Shown one piece after another: positions 9,058-16,343 of a stretch of DNA of 64,000 nucleotides (position 1 is the stretch's first letter; each line of letters opens with the position of its first letter). The notes beneath the pieces are model-generated. The model saw only the letters and a program-made list of their open reading frames with translations. It was not told the origin of the DNA and did no database searches. This DNA comes from Clostridiales bacterium. GTDB lineage: Bacteria > Bacillota > Clostridia > Lachnospirales > Lachnospiraceae. The stretch spans positions 91,202-155,201 of the forward strand of contig DUNO01000050.1 in the NCBI GenBank assembly GCA_012839295.1. Reading direction: 5' to 3'. The position numbers were made by a program, and so were the translations under genes.

Positions 9058-10323
9058 ATGAAAAAACCATTTGTCACCAAGGAACAGCTAGTTGAAATTA
9101 CGAAGCAATATCCAACCCCCTTTCATATTTATGATGAAAAAGGAATCCGTGAAAATGCAAGGAAGCTTTATAAGGCATTTTCCTGGAATAAAGGATTTAA
9201 AGAATATTTTGCGGTAAAAGCGACACCAAATCCTTATATCCTAAGTATATTGAAGGAGGAGGGCTGCGGTGCTGACTGCTCCTCCATGACAGAGCTGATG
9301 ATGGCGGAGGCCGTAGGCTTTTCAGGGGATGACATCATGTTTTCCTCCAATGCCACACCGCCGGAGGAATTTGTTAAGGCAAGGGAATTAAACTCACTCA
9401 TTAATCTGGATGATTATACCCATATTGATTTCCTGGAGAAGGTGGCAGGGATTCCCGAGACAATCTGCTGCCGTTTCAATCCCGGCGGAGTTTTTAAGAC
9501 AGCCAACGGTATCATGGATAATCCCCAGGATGCAAAGTATGGGTTTACGAAGGAGCAGCTGTTTGATGGCTTTAAGAAGCTGAAGGAAAAGGGGGCAAAA
9601 AACTTTGGTATCCACTCCTTCCTTGCAAGCAATACAGCCTCCAATGATTATTATCCCACCCTTGCGGGTATCCTGTTCCAATTGGCAGTGGAGCTCCGTG
9701 ACAAGACAGGGGCTGATATAAAATTCATTAACCTGTCCGGGGGCATCGGCGTTCCCTATAAGCCGCATTCCCATGTAAATGATATCATGGCTATTGGTGA
9801 AGGGGTAAGAAAAGCCTTTGAAGAGATCCTGGTACCGGCTGGAATGGGAGATGTGGCACTCTTTACGGAGCTGGGGCGTTATATGCTGGCTCCATACGGA
9901 CATCTGGTGGCAACTGCCATTCATGAGAAGCATATTTACAAGGAATATATCGGCTTGGATGCCTGCGCGGTCAACCTGATGAGACCTGCAATGTATGGCG
10001 CATACCACCATATCACGGTCATGGGCAAGGAAAATGTGCCCTGCGACCATAAGTATGACATCACCGGTTCCCTTTGTGAAAATAATGATAAGTTTGCAAT
10101 CGACCGTATGCTGCCAAAGATCGATATCGGAGACCTGATCGTAATCCACGATACGGGAGCACATGGATTTGCCATGGGCTATAACTATAACGGCAAGCTC
10201 AGGTCGGCAGAGCTTTTACTAAAGGAAGACGGGGGAGTTAAGCTGATCAGGAGGGCCGAGACTCCTGAGGATTATTTTTCCACCTTTGACTTTAGCAAGG
10301 ATTATAAATTCCCCTTAGCGTAA
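9058..10323 (+). CDS. lysA: Diaminopimelate decarboxylase-type PLP enzyme
   Basis: Fold-III PLP decarboxylase, predicted to convert meso-diaminopimelate to lysine. The PLP lysine is Lys54 in YFAVKATPNP. The glycine-rich phosphate site is LSGGIGVPY. GSLCENNDKFA carries the catalytic Cys-Glu of the CExxD motif that separates DapDC from ornithine decarboxylases. Two sites deviate from textbook LysA: ELGR replaces EPGR, and GIHSFLASN replaces the usual HxHIGS. 421 residues. A good ribosome binding site (AGGAGG) ends 8 bases before ATG. It could decarboxylate a related D-stereocentre amino acid, but DapDC is most likely. Confidence 0.85.
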   Translation: MKKPFVTKEQLVEITKQYPTPFHIYDEKGIRENARKLYKAFSWNKGFKEYFAVKATPNPYILSILKEEGCGADCSSMTELMMAEAVGFSGDDIMFSSNATPPEEFVKARELNSLINLDDYTHIDFLEKVAGIPETICCRFNPGGVFKTANGIMDNPQDAKYGFTKEQLFDGFKKLKEKGAKNFGIHSFLASNTASNDYYPTLAGILFQLAVELRDKTGADIKFINLSGGIGVPYKPHSHVNDIMAIGEGVRKAFEEILVPAGMGDVALFTELGRYMLAPYGHLVATAIHEKHIYKEYIGLDACAVNLMRPAMYGAYHHITVMGKENVPCDHKYDITGSLCENNDKFAIDRMLPKIDIGDLIVIHDTGAHGFAMGYNYNGKLRSAELLLKEDGGVKLIRRAETPEDYFSTFDFSKDYKFPLA

Positions 10324-10353
10324 TTGATAATAAAATTCAATTGAAGTAATTAA

Positions 10354-10400
10354 TGATAAATTTTGCTTAAAGTATTGCTGATAAATTCCCGCTTAAAGTA
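10354..10400 (+). repeat. Short imperfect direct repeat in the lysA-greA gap
   Basis: TGATAAATTTTGCTTAAAGTA (10354-10374) recurs as TGATAAATTCCCGCTTAAAGTA (10379-10400). The surrounding 10324-10543 stretch is AT-rich and otherwise holds only a TTCAATTGAA palindrome near 10336. No gene or terminator with a clear T run was seen here. Confidence 0.5.
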
Positions 10401-10543
10401 ATTGTAAGATATTCATAAATGAGTAGAATATTTTAACGGGTTTGAAGATAAGATATAAGGAAAGCGTTGAGAGAGCAAAATTTTGGATAAAATAAACCGC
10501 ACATTATGCTGAAAAACCACAATATATGGCATTTTGATGGAGG

Positions 10544-10572
10544 TTGACAAGATACAGTTGATACGTTATAAT
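10544..10572 (+). promoter_or_regulatory. greA promoter
   Basis: Perfect-consensus sigma-A promoter: TTGACA (10544-10549), 17-bp spacer, TATAAT (10567-10572). Expected transcription start is near 10579, giving a ~45-nt leader. Confidence 0.88.
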
Positions 10573-10625
10573 ACTTTGAATGTATTGTATGTTGTATAAA
10601 AAGCAATATGGAGGAAGGGTGTTTT

Positions 10626-11108
10626 ATGGTAGAAAAGAAGAACATATTGACTTATGAGGGATTACGGCAGCTGGAAGATGAGCTTCATGATCTTAAGGTG
10701 AACCAAAGAAAATTAGTAGCGCAGAAGATTAAGGAAGCCAGGGAGCAGGGTGATCTTTCTGAGAATGCAGAGTATGATGCTGCAAAGGATGAGCAAAGAG
10801 ATATTGAAGCCCGTATAGAAGAGATAGACAAGATATTAAAGAATGCCGAAGTAGTCGTAGAGGATGAAGTAGACGTTAATACTATAAATATCGGGTGCAA
10901 GGTTAAAATCTATGACATGGAATTTGATGAAGAATTAGAATATAAGCTTGTCGGTTCTACGGAAGCGAATAGCTTAAGGGGGAAAATATCAAATGAATCT
11001 CCTCTGGGAAGCAAGTTAATCGGCAAAACAGTGGGCGATATTGTAAGCGTTGAGACACATGTCGGCGTGGTGCAGTATAAGATTTTAGGCATCCAAAAAT
11101 CTAATTAG
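10626..11108 (+). CDS. greA: Transcription elongation factor GreA
   Basis: Binds the RNA polymerase secondary channel and stimulates cleavage of backtracked RNA. The N-terminal coiled coil carries the family signature EAREQGDLSENAEYDAAKDE with the acidic tip residues. The C-terminal FKBP-like domain ends in GVVQYKILGI. 160 residues, the normal size. ATG 10626 is chosen: it follows GGAGGAAGGG and starts MVEKKNILTYEG as in orthologues; the ATG at 10608 overlaps that ribosome binding site. lysS follows after 122 bp that hold two small AT-rich stem-loops (TTAATTAG..CTAATTA and TTTAACCAG..CTGGTTAAA). Confidence 0.96.
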   Translation: MVEKKNILTYEGLRQLEDELHDLKVNQRKLVAQKIKEAREQGDLSENAEYDAAKDEQRDIEARIEEIDKILKNAEVVVEDEVDVNTINIGCKVKIYDMEFDEELEYKLVGSTEANSLRGKISNESPLGSKLIGKTVGDIVSVETHVGVVQYKILGIQKSN

Positions 11109-11230
11109 TGATCTGATGGCGGGCCGGTTAGCGGCTTAATTAGCATACTAATTAGTAATTTAACCAGCATACTGGTTAAATAAAAAGAATACAAGCAGAT
11201 AGATTTCTACTGCAATAAGAGGTGAAATTC

Positions 11231-12721
11231 ATGGCTGATGAAAGAATTCAAGCAGAGCAGGATATTAATGAGCTACTTAAGGTAAGAAGGGCAAAGCTGG
11301 CGGAGCTTCAGGAGAACGGCAGGGATCCGTTCCAAATTATGAAGTATGATGTTACCTACCACTCCATCGATATCATTAATAAATTTGAAGAATTGGAAGG
11401 AAAGACTGTGTCCATAGCAGGGCGTATGATGTCAAAACGCGTTATGGGTAAAGCCTCCTTCTGTAACATCAGGGATCTGGGCGGCAATATCCAGGCATAT
11501 GTAAAAAGGGATGAGATTGGCGAGGAACCCTATGCTGAATTTAAGAAATATGATATTGGTGATATCGTAGGTATCGAAGGTGAAGTGTTTAAGACACACA
11601 CCGGCGAGGTTTCCATCAAAGCCCAGAAGGTTGTGCTTTTAACCAAGAGTCTCCAGATACTGCCTGAAAAATTCCACGGCCTGAAGGACACGGATACAAG
11701 ATACAGGCAAAGATATATCGATTTAATCGTTAATCCGGAGGTTAGGGATACTTTCGTGAAGCGTTCAAGGATTATTAAAGAAATCCGTAATTACCTGGAC
11801 AGCAAGGACTTTATCGAGGTTGAGACCCCGGTACTGGTACCCAATGCAGGAGGGGCAGCGGCGAAACCCTTTAATACGCACCACAATGCATTAGATGAAG
11901 ACCTGCATTTAAGGATCTCCCTTGAGTTGTATTTAAAGCGTCTGATTGTCGGCGGCTTAGAGCGGGTTTATGAAATCGGCAGGGTATTCCGTAACGAAGG
12001 CCTGTCCGTAAGGCATAACCCGGAATTTACGCTGCTAGAGCTGTACCAGGCCTATACAGATTATTATGGAATGATGGATCTGGTGGAAGAGCTGTTCCGC
12101 AATGTAGCTAAGAATGTCCTTGGTACAACAACGATTTCCTATGATGGTGTTGAAATAGATTTGTCCAAGCCCTTTGAGAGGCTGACCATGATTGAAGCGA
12201 TTAAAAAGTACGCCGGCATTGATTTTGACCAGATCCCGGATGAGGCAGCAGCGAAGGCTCTTGCAAAGGAACGCCATATTGCCTTTGAAAACAGGCATAA
12301 GAGGGGAGATATTATCAATCTCTTCTTTGAAGAATATGTGGAAGAGCATTTGGTACAGCCAACCTTTATTATGGATCATCCCGTTGAGATTTCGCCTTTA
12401 GCCAGCAGAAAGCCGGGCAACCCGGATTATACGGAGCGGTTTGAGCTCTTTATCACAAAGCGTGAGATGGCGAATGCGTTCTCCGAGTTAAACGATCCCT
12501 TGGATCAGAGAAGGCGCTTTGAGGCCCAGGAAGCATTGCGCGCTGCAGGGGATGAGGAAGCGAACCGGCTGGATGAAGATTTCCTTTGTGCATTGGAATA
12601 CGGTATGCCTCCGACGGGCGGTATTGGAATTGGAATTGACCGTTTTGTCATGCTGCTTACGGATTCTTCTGCAATCAGGGATGTGCTTTTGTTCCCGACG
12701 ATGAAGACGTTGGAGAAGTAA
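11231..12721 (+). CDS. lysS: Lysyl-tRNA synthetase, class II
   Basis: Charges tRNA-Lys with lysine. The N-terminal OB-fold anticodon domain (~60-165; [13 protein letters not shown]) is followed by the class II core. Motif 2 is visible as [20 protein letters not shown] and motif 3 as [11 protein letters not shown]. 496 residues, normal length. ATG 11231 follows GAGGTG by 6 bases and gives [16 protein letters not shown]; the upstream ATG at 11222 lies inside the ribosome binding site. The order greA-lysS is common in Clostridia and Bacilli. Confidence 0.97.
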   Translation: MADERIQAEQDINELLKVRRAKLAELQENGRDPFQIMKYDVTYHSIDIINKFEELEGKTVSIAGRMMSKRVMGKASFCNIRDLGGNIQAYVKRDEIGEEPYAEFKKYDIGDIVGIEGEVFKTHTGEVSIKAQKVVLLTKSLQILPEKFHGLKDTDTRYRQRYIDLIVNPEVRDTFVKRSRIIKEIRNYLDSKDFIEVETPVLVPNAGGAAAKPFNTHHNALDEDLHLRISLELYLKRLIVGGLERVYEIGRVFRNEGLSVRHNPEFTLLELYQAYTDYYGMMDLVEELFRNVAKNVLGTTTISYDGVEIDLSKPFERLTMIEAIKKYAGIDFDQIPDEAAAKALAKERHIAFENRHKRGDIINLFFEEYVEEHLVQPTFIMDHPVEISPLASRKPGNPDYTERFELFITKREMANAFSELNDPLDQRRRFEAQEALRAAGDEEANRLDEDFLCALEYGMPPTGGIGIGIDRFVMLLTDSSAIRDVLLFPTMKTLEK

Positions 12722-12766
12722 AAACCTCGTACAAGAGGTTTATGATGGTGCCATAGATTAATTACA

Positions 12767-12812
12767 AAACTCCCCGGAGCATCGGCTTGTCAGCTGATGC
12801 TCCGGGGAGTTT
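12767..12812. terminator. Strong hairpin after lysS
   Basis: A 17-bp perfect stem, AAACTCCCCGGAGCATC (12767-12783) with its complement at 12796-12812. The downstream plus-strand T content is modest; read on the minus strand the stem is followed by TTTTGTAATT. It separates lysS from the accessory region. A smaller stem (AAACCTC..GAGGTTT, 12723-12741) lies just upstream. Confidence 0.8.
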
Positions 12813-12843
12813 GCTTCGCTCCCGGCCTTCCCTTTTTCTATTC

Positions 12844-12888
12844 TTGACATATGCCAAAAATAATGTATAATGTTATTGACATATGTCA
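12844..12888 (+). promoter_or_regulatory. DUF134 gene promoter with paired palindromic operator
   Basis: TTGACA (12844-12849), 16-bp spacer, TATAAT (12866-12871). The -35 lies within TGACATATGCCA (12845-12856), and a perfect 12-bp palindrome TGACATATGTCA lies at 12877-12888, just downstream of the -10. The two sites start 32 bp apart and flank the -10, as expected for a repressor that loads both sites. The DUF134 protein encoded next is the obvious candidate ligand. Confidence 0.75.
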
Positions 12889-12919
12889 GCAATAAAATCA
12901 AGTGAGATGAGGTGAAGGG

Positions 12920-13285
12920 ATGCCAAGACCCCGGAAACATCGGCGTGTATGCTCACACCCACGATGCACAAGCTTCAAGCCGTGCGGAGGGGATGGTCAA
13001 GTAGTTAGCATGACACTTGACGAATACGAGGTTATCCGCCTGATTGACTTGGAAGGATTGACACAAGAGCAGTGCTCGGAGCAGATGGAGGTCGCCCGAA
13101 CCACGGTGCAGGCCATTTATGCAAGTGCTAGAAAAGCATTGGCTCAATGTATCGTCGAGGGACGCCCTCTACAAATTGAAGGCGGCGATGTACACTTTTG
13201 CGAGCACCATAATCCATCCTGCGGCAAGGGCTGCTGCAGATGGAGAAATTCCCAGAGTGGGAACGAGGGGATTAACATTGAGTGA
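12920..13285 (+). CDS. DUF134 family DNA-binding protein
   Basis: Small regulator of the DUF134 family (PF02001-type), with a sigma-70 region 4-like helix-turn-helix. The family signature MPRPRKHRRVC starts the protein. Residues ~37-75 (TLDEYEVIRLIDLEGLTQEQ, then ARTTVQAIYASARKAL) form the HTH. The C-terminus is Cys/His-rich (FCEHHNPSCGKGCC), suggesting a bound metal or Fe-S centre. Typically found next to NifX/NifB-type proteins, as here. GC content and codon use look higher than the neighbouring lysS and HTH genes, hinting at transfer. The palindrome pair upstream suggests autoregulation. Confidence 0.9.
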   Translation: MPRPRKHRRVCSHPRCTSFKPCGGDGQVVSMTLDEYEVIRLIDLEGLTQEQCSEQMEVARTTVQAIYASARKALAQCIVEGRPLQIEGGDVHFCEHHNPSCGKGCCRWRNSQSGNEGINIE

Positions 13286-13317
13286 ACCAGTCTATTTGAA
13301 GAAATGGAGGCAAAAAA

Positions 13318-13713
13318 ATGAGAATCGCAGTAGCATATGAAGATGGAAAGGTGTTTCAGCATTTTGGGCATACAGAACAGTTCAAGGTCTATGACATTGA
13401 GGGCGGCAAGGTGCAGGCGGCTTCCATCATAGGTACAAATGGCAACGGCCATGGGGCGCTGGCCGACATTTTGAAAAAGGGTGATGTAGATACCTTGATC
13501 TGTGGAGGGATTGGCGATGGAGCAAAACGTGCCCTGGCCGAAGCGGGCATCAAGCTGTATGGCGGTGTGGGCGGAGATGCAGACCAGGCCGTAACCGACT
13601 TGCTGGCCGGCAGCCTGAGCTACAATCCCGAGGTCGCATGCAGCCACCATGGGGAGAACCATCATGGGGAAGGCTATAGCTGCGGTAGCCACGGTGATCA
13701 CCACCACGGCTGA
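13318..13713 (+). CDS. Dinitrogenase iron-molybdenum cofactor family protein (NifX/NifB-like)
   Basis: Ribonuclease H-like fold of the NifX/NafY/NifB C-terminal family (PF02579-type), which binds Fe-S or Mo-containing clusters. Core motifs are FQHFGHTEQFKVYDIEGG near residues 13-30 and the glycine-rich LICGGIGDGAKRALAEAGIK. The last ~25 residues are strikingly His- and Cys-rich (SHHGENHHGEG, HGDHHHG), a likely metal-storage or delivery tail. 131 residues. No nitrogenase genes are in the window, so a role in generic Fe-S or metal handling is more likely than nitrogen fixation. 32 bp after the DUF134 gene, same operon. Confidence 0.88.
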   Translation: MRIAVAYEDGKVFQHFGHTEQFKVYDIEGGKVQAASIIGTNGNGHGALADILKKGDVDTLICGGIGDGAKRALAEAGIKLYGGVGGDADQAVTDLLAGSLSYNPEVACSHHGENHHGEGYSCGSHGDHHHG

Positions 13714-13933
13714 ATAACGGTTGCTTTTTTTGTATATGATGAAAGCAGGGGAAATGATGCTTCCTCGGCTTTTCTATATATCAAGAAAAGGAAGCATATC
13801 AAAGTTATATTTGTGTACTTATTGTTCCCGAAATCACAATTTGTTAAGTGTTTTAGCAAGAATGCCAATAGAAGTTGCTTGAAAAAAAGGCCGCTTTTTT
13901 ATAAATTTATAGAGTATACGCAAGGAGGCCAAT

Positions 13934-14455
13934 ATGAAGACTGGAAAAAAAATAAATCAGATTAGAAAAATGGTGGGTATGACACAGGAGGAACTTGCTG
14001 AAAAAATGAATGTATCAAGACAGACCATCTCAAAATGGGAAACGGGGGCATCCTCACCGGATTTAGAAAATGCGGTCCATTTATGTGAGCTTTTTCAAAT
14101 TTCGCTGGATGATTTTGTGAAAGGGGAACGGGCGATGGAAAATGAAGCAAAAATTTCGCTACAGGACCTAGTAAAAATGAACAGACGGTTCCAGCAAATG
14201 ACAATTACGCTGATCAGTGGTTTGTTTTTTGTGCTGATTGGCGTACTTGCAGCTTTGTTTCTAAAGGCTTTGTACAGCACAACCAGCAGCATCGAATATA
14301 TGCTGTACCGCTATATTGCAGTGGGTGAATATGCATATGCACCTGTTGACTATTGGAAATTGGTTATGCCCGCGCTTCTGTTAATTTTGATTGGTATTCT
14401 TTTGTGCGCGGCTTACGTTTTTGGGAAGTGGAAGGAAGAAAAGAATGGACAATAA
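13934..14455 (+). CDS. XRE-family HTH regulator with C-terminal membrane segments
   Basis: Residues 5-60 are a Cro/C1-type HTH (GMTQEELAEKMNVSRQTISK, then WETGASSPDLE). A linker is followed by two hydrophobic stretches (~95-115 and ~143-163), giving a membrane-anchored transcription factor of 173 residues. This layout is common in Firmicutes, where such proteins often control a neighbouring membrane or resistance gene. The stop overlaps the start of the lipoprotein gene by 11 bp, so the two are translationally coupled. Ribosome binding site AAGGAGG upstream. The 13714-13933 gap contains an inverted repeat ATGCTTCCT..AGGAAGCAT (~13757-13797) but no gene. Confidence 0.85.
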   Translation: MKTGKKINQIRKMVGMTQEELAEKMNVSRQTISKWETGASSPDLENAVHLCELFQISLDDFVKGERAMENEAKISLQDLVKMNRRFQQMTITLISGLFFVLIGVLAALFLKALYSTTSSIEYMLYRYIAVGEYAYAPVDYWKLVMPALLLILIGILLCAAYVFGKWKEEKNGQ

Positions 14456-15017
14456 TAAAAGAATAACAGCAATTGGCCTTGCCCTTATTATCATGGGTCT
14501 TACCGCATGCAGCCAAAAACAAATGGATAATCCGTATGGAAATATTGTTGCGGGATTAGGAGATAATGCTGCCTATGCATTTCTTGAAATGGATTATAAA
14601 TATAACGTTATGGTTACATCGGATGGGATATACGATGAGGGAGAGGAAAGCCAGGCTGCCATTTACTGTGATGTATATTATTACACGGGCGGCGAAGTGA
14701 AAAAGCTCGGAACGATTATGAGTGATGGAACAGCATACCCGGTATCATTTTCAAAGGACGGTATTTTTGTGGCCTCTGGGCATAGCGTAGGAAAATACGT
14801 CATTTCTGAAAAAGAGGGGATTCTCTCTTTGGAGAAAGGCGTTTATGAAAAGTTTGACAGCTTTGGGAACCCGTCCTATACCATCATAGCGAATGGAATT
14901 GAAATGGAATCAACAGAAAGTGAGTATCAGGAAATGCAAAAGGAATACGCTGCAAGCCAAATCATTCATTTTTCTTATGGCTCAAATGGGAGCATAAATG
15001 AAATCAGAAAATGGTAG
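14445..15017 (+). CDS. Putative lipoprotein of unknown function
   Basis: 190 residues starting MDNNKRITAIGLALIIM; the signal peptide ends in a lipobox (GLTAC) with the lipidated Cys near residue 20. The mature part has no recognised domain. It contains beta-rich segments (YKYNVMVTSDGIYDEG, YCDVYYYTGGEVKKLG) and may be a sensing or binding partner for the membrane HTH protein encoded immediately upstream. ATG 14445 is chosen over an earlier in-frame ATG at 14391 because it begins the signal peptide and is preceded by GGAAG; the earlier start would lie deep within the HTH gene. Confidence 0.8.
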   Translation: MDNNKRITAIGLALIIMGLTACSQKQMDNPYGNIVAGLGDNAAYAFLEMDYKYNVMVTSDGIYDEGEESQAAIYCDVYYYTGGEVKKLGTIMSDGTAYPVSFSKDGIFVASGHSVGKYVISEKEGILSLEKGVYEKFDSFGNPSYTIIANGIEMESTESEYQEMQKEYAASQIIHFSYGSNGSINEIRKW

Positions 15018-15410
15018 TTTCCTAAAAGTTTGCCAAGCGTTTTTTTGGATAGAAAAGAAGATAAATCCAGCAGAGGTTGATGCGATTAACCGACTGGTTA
15101 TTGTTGGAGCATCGGGTATGGGAGCATTGACCTTCCAACCGGAAAGTAGTTTATCTCTGGAACGGTCAGAACTTTCTCTGGATGAGATTGTAGCGGAATG
15201 TCAAAAGATATTTGAAAGCAATAACAGCGATAATCTGGATGAGCTTTTCCGTATGGGCGGAAACCTCAAGTCTGGCAGATGTTCCGGCTTATGTGCTTTA
15301 ACGTTTTTTCTCATAATAGGGATGACCAGTCTGCTACATATTTTACAACTATGTTCAAAAGGGAATTTGGGGTTATCCCAAGGGAATTTAGAAAAAAGAA
15401 GAACGATTAA
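15018..15410 (+). pseudogene. Composite gene fossil: hipA N-terminal fragment joined to an araC tail
   Basis: Two unrelated decayed pieces are fused. About 15060-15262 encodes INRLVIVGASGMGALTFQPE and SLDEIVAECQKIFESNNSDN through LDELFRMGG, which matches the HipA kinase N-terminal region up to the family's GGSSGGARPK motif, which is then lost. At 15263 the next frame gives TSSLADVPAYV, then after a frameshift 15321-15410 encodes DDQSATYFTTMFKREFG and VIPREFRKK, the last helix-turn-helix of an AraC regulator. A continuous open frame (14998-15501) runs through but is not a real protein. Points to past insertion or deletion in this accessory region. Confidence 0.72.
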
Positions 15411-15504
15411 GCAAGCGTGGAATGTTTCTGGTTTATTCAAGAATGAACGGAATGTTTGGCAATGTGGACCTTTGCCAGACATTCCGTTTTTGTGGTTTTA
15501 AAAA

Positions 15505-16053
15505 TTATATTTCTATATCCTGAAAATCAATATACAAATCATCGTAAATATTTGCCTTTATTTTGTCCTGGAAGGTATAACTATTTACTTCAAATTTAGT
15601 CTCTTCCAGATGATATACGAAAATGGTTTGCTTCATTGGGTTTATAATCCAGTATTCGCGTACTCCGGCATCTGAATACAAGTTTAGCTTACGGATGTAG
15701 TCATGGCTGGAATTTCCAGAGGATACAATTTCAATAATCCAGTCGGGGGCACCGGTACAACCTTTATCTGTGAGCTTGTTTTTATCGCATATAACACTGA
15801 TGTCCGGCTCAACAATTGTTTTTCTGTCCTCCTTTAGCTTGACCGCAAAGGGGGCAGGATAGACCTTGCAGGAACCGCTTTTTGAGCGGATATAGTTCCG
15901 GATAGTTCCAGATAGTTCCATCAATATTTCTTGGTGTGCCCGGCTTGGGGCTGCCTGATAATAAATTTGGCCGTCAATCAATTCTGCCCGGACGTCTTCC
16001 GGCAGCTTGTAATAATCGGCCTCGGTATAGAACTGACGTTGTGGAATTGACAT
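15505..16053 (-). CDS. Uma2 family endonuclease-fold protein (DUF820)
   Basis: PD-(D/E)XK-like fold of the Uma2/DUF820 family, common in cyanobacteria and Clostridia; function poorly known. Motifs are ELIDGQIYYQAAPSRAHQ, then VEPDISVICD, GAPDWIIEIVS and REYWIINP, in the order expected for the nuclease core. 182 residues from the ATG at 16053, which has GGAAG 11 bases upstream; the ATG at 16086 has no ribosome binding site and is less likely. A palindrome GCCTAT..ATAGGC (16087-16109) lies in the promoter region and may be an operator. Transcribed toward the hipA/araC fossil. Confidence 0.85.
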   Translation of the reverse strand: MSIPQRQFYTEADYYKLPEDVRAELIDGQIYYQAAPSRAHQEILMELSGTIRNYIRSKSGSCKVYPAPFAVKLKEDRKTIVEPDISVICDKNKLTDKGCTGAPDWIIEIVSSGNSSHDYIRKLNLYSDAGVREYWIINPMKQTIFVYHLEETKFEVNSYTFQDKIKANIYDDLYIDFQDIEI

Positions 16054-16163
16054 GGTGGTACACACTTCCTTTCCCTTATTTGGCATGCCTATGATATATT
16101 ATTATAGGCTATTAAAAATTTAATTACAACTTGGAAAATAAAAATTGAAAAACAGTAAAAATA

Positions 16164-16207
16164 ATAACCCTGATTGTAAAATTATTAAATTTTATAATTG
16201 GGGTTAT
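16164..16207. other. AT-rich intergenic stem-loop
   Basis: ATAACCC plus GATTGTAAAAT (16164-16182) pair with ATTTTATAATT plus GGGGTTAT (16189-16207), allowing two G-T pairs and a 1-nt bulge. It lies between the divergent Uma2 and histidine kinase genes. Role unclear. Confidence 0.4.
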
Positions 16208-16343
16208 ATCATTTATACTAAATAATACCTGCGACAATAATTTACCAATCCCTTTACTGGGTTAAAGCAAAATATTGGAAATGAAAGATAGGCTTGCGGG
16301 CCGGGTTATGTTAAAATAAGAAAAAAGACTAGGAGAACGGGGA

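Noticed and set aside
9394..10164. 256-codon minus-strand open frame inside lysA
   Set aside because: Lies wholly opposite a well-supported PLP decarboxylase gene, has no ribosome binding site and no family motifs; an antisense shadow.
10433..10645. 70-codon minus-strand frame upstream of greA
   Set aside because: Overlaps the consensus greA promoter and ribosome binding site; no support as a gene.
13144..13707. 187-codon minus-strand frame across the DUF134 and NifX-like genes
   Set aside because: Opposes two genes with clear family motifs and good ribosome binding sites.
14998..15501. 167-codon frame read as a hypothetical protein
   Set aside because: Its parts match HipA in frame and AraC out of frame, so it is better explained as a pseudogene fusion.
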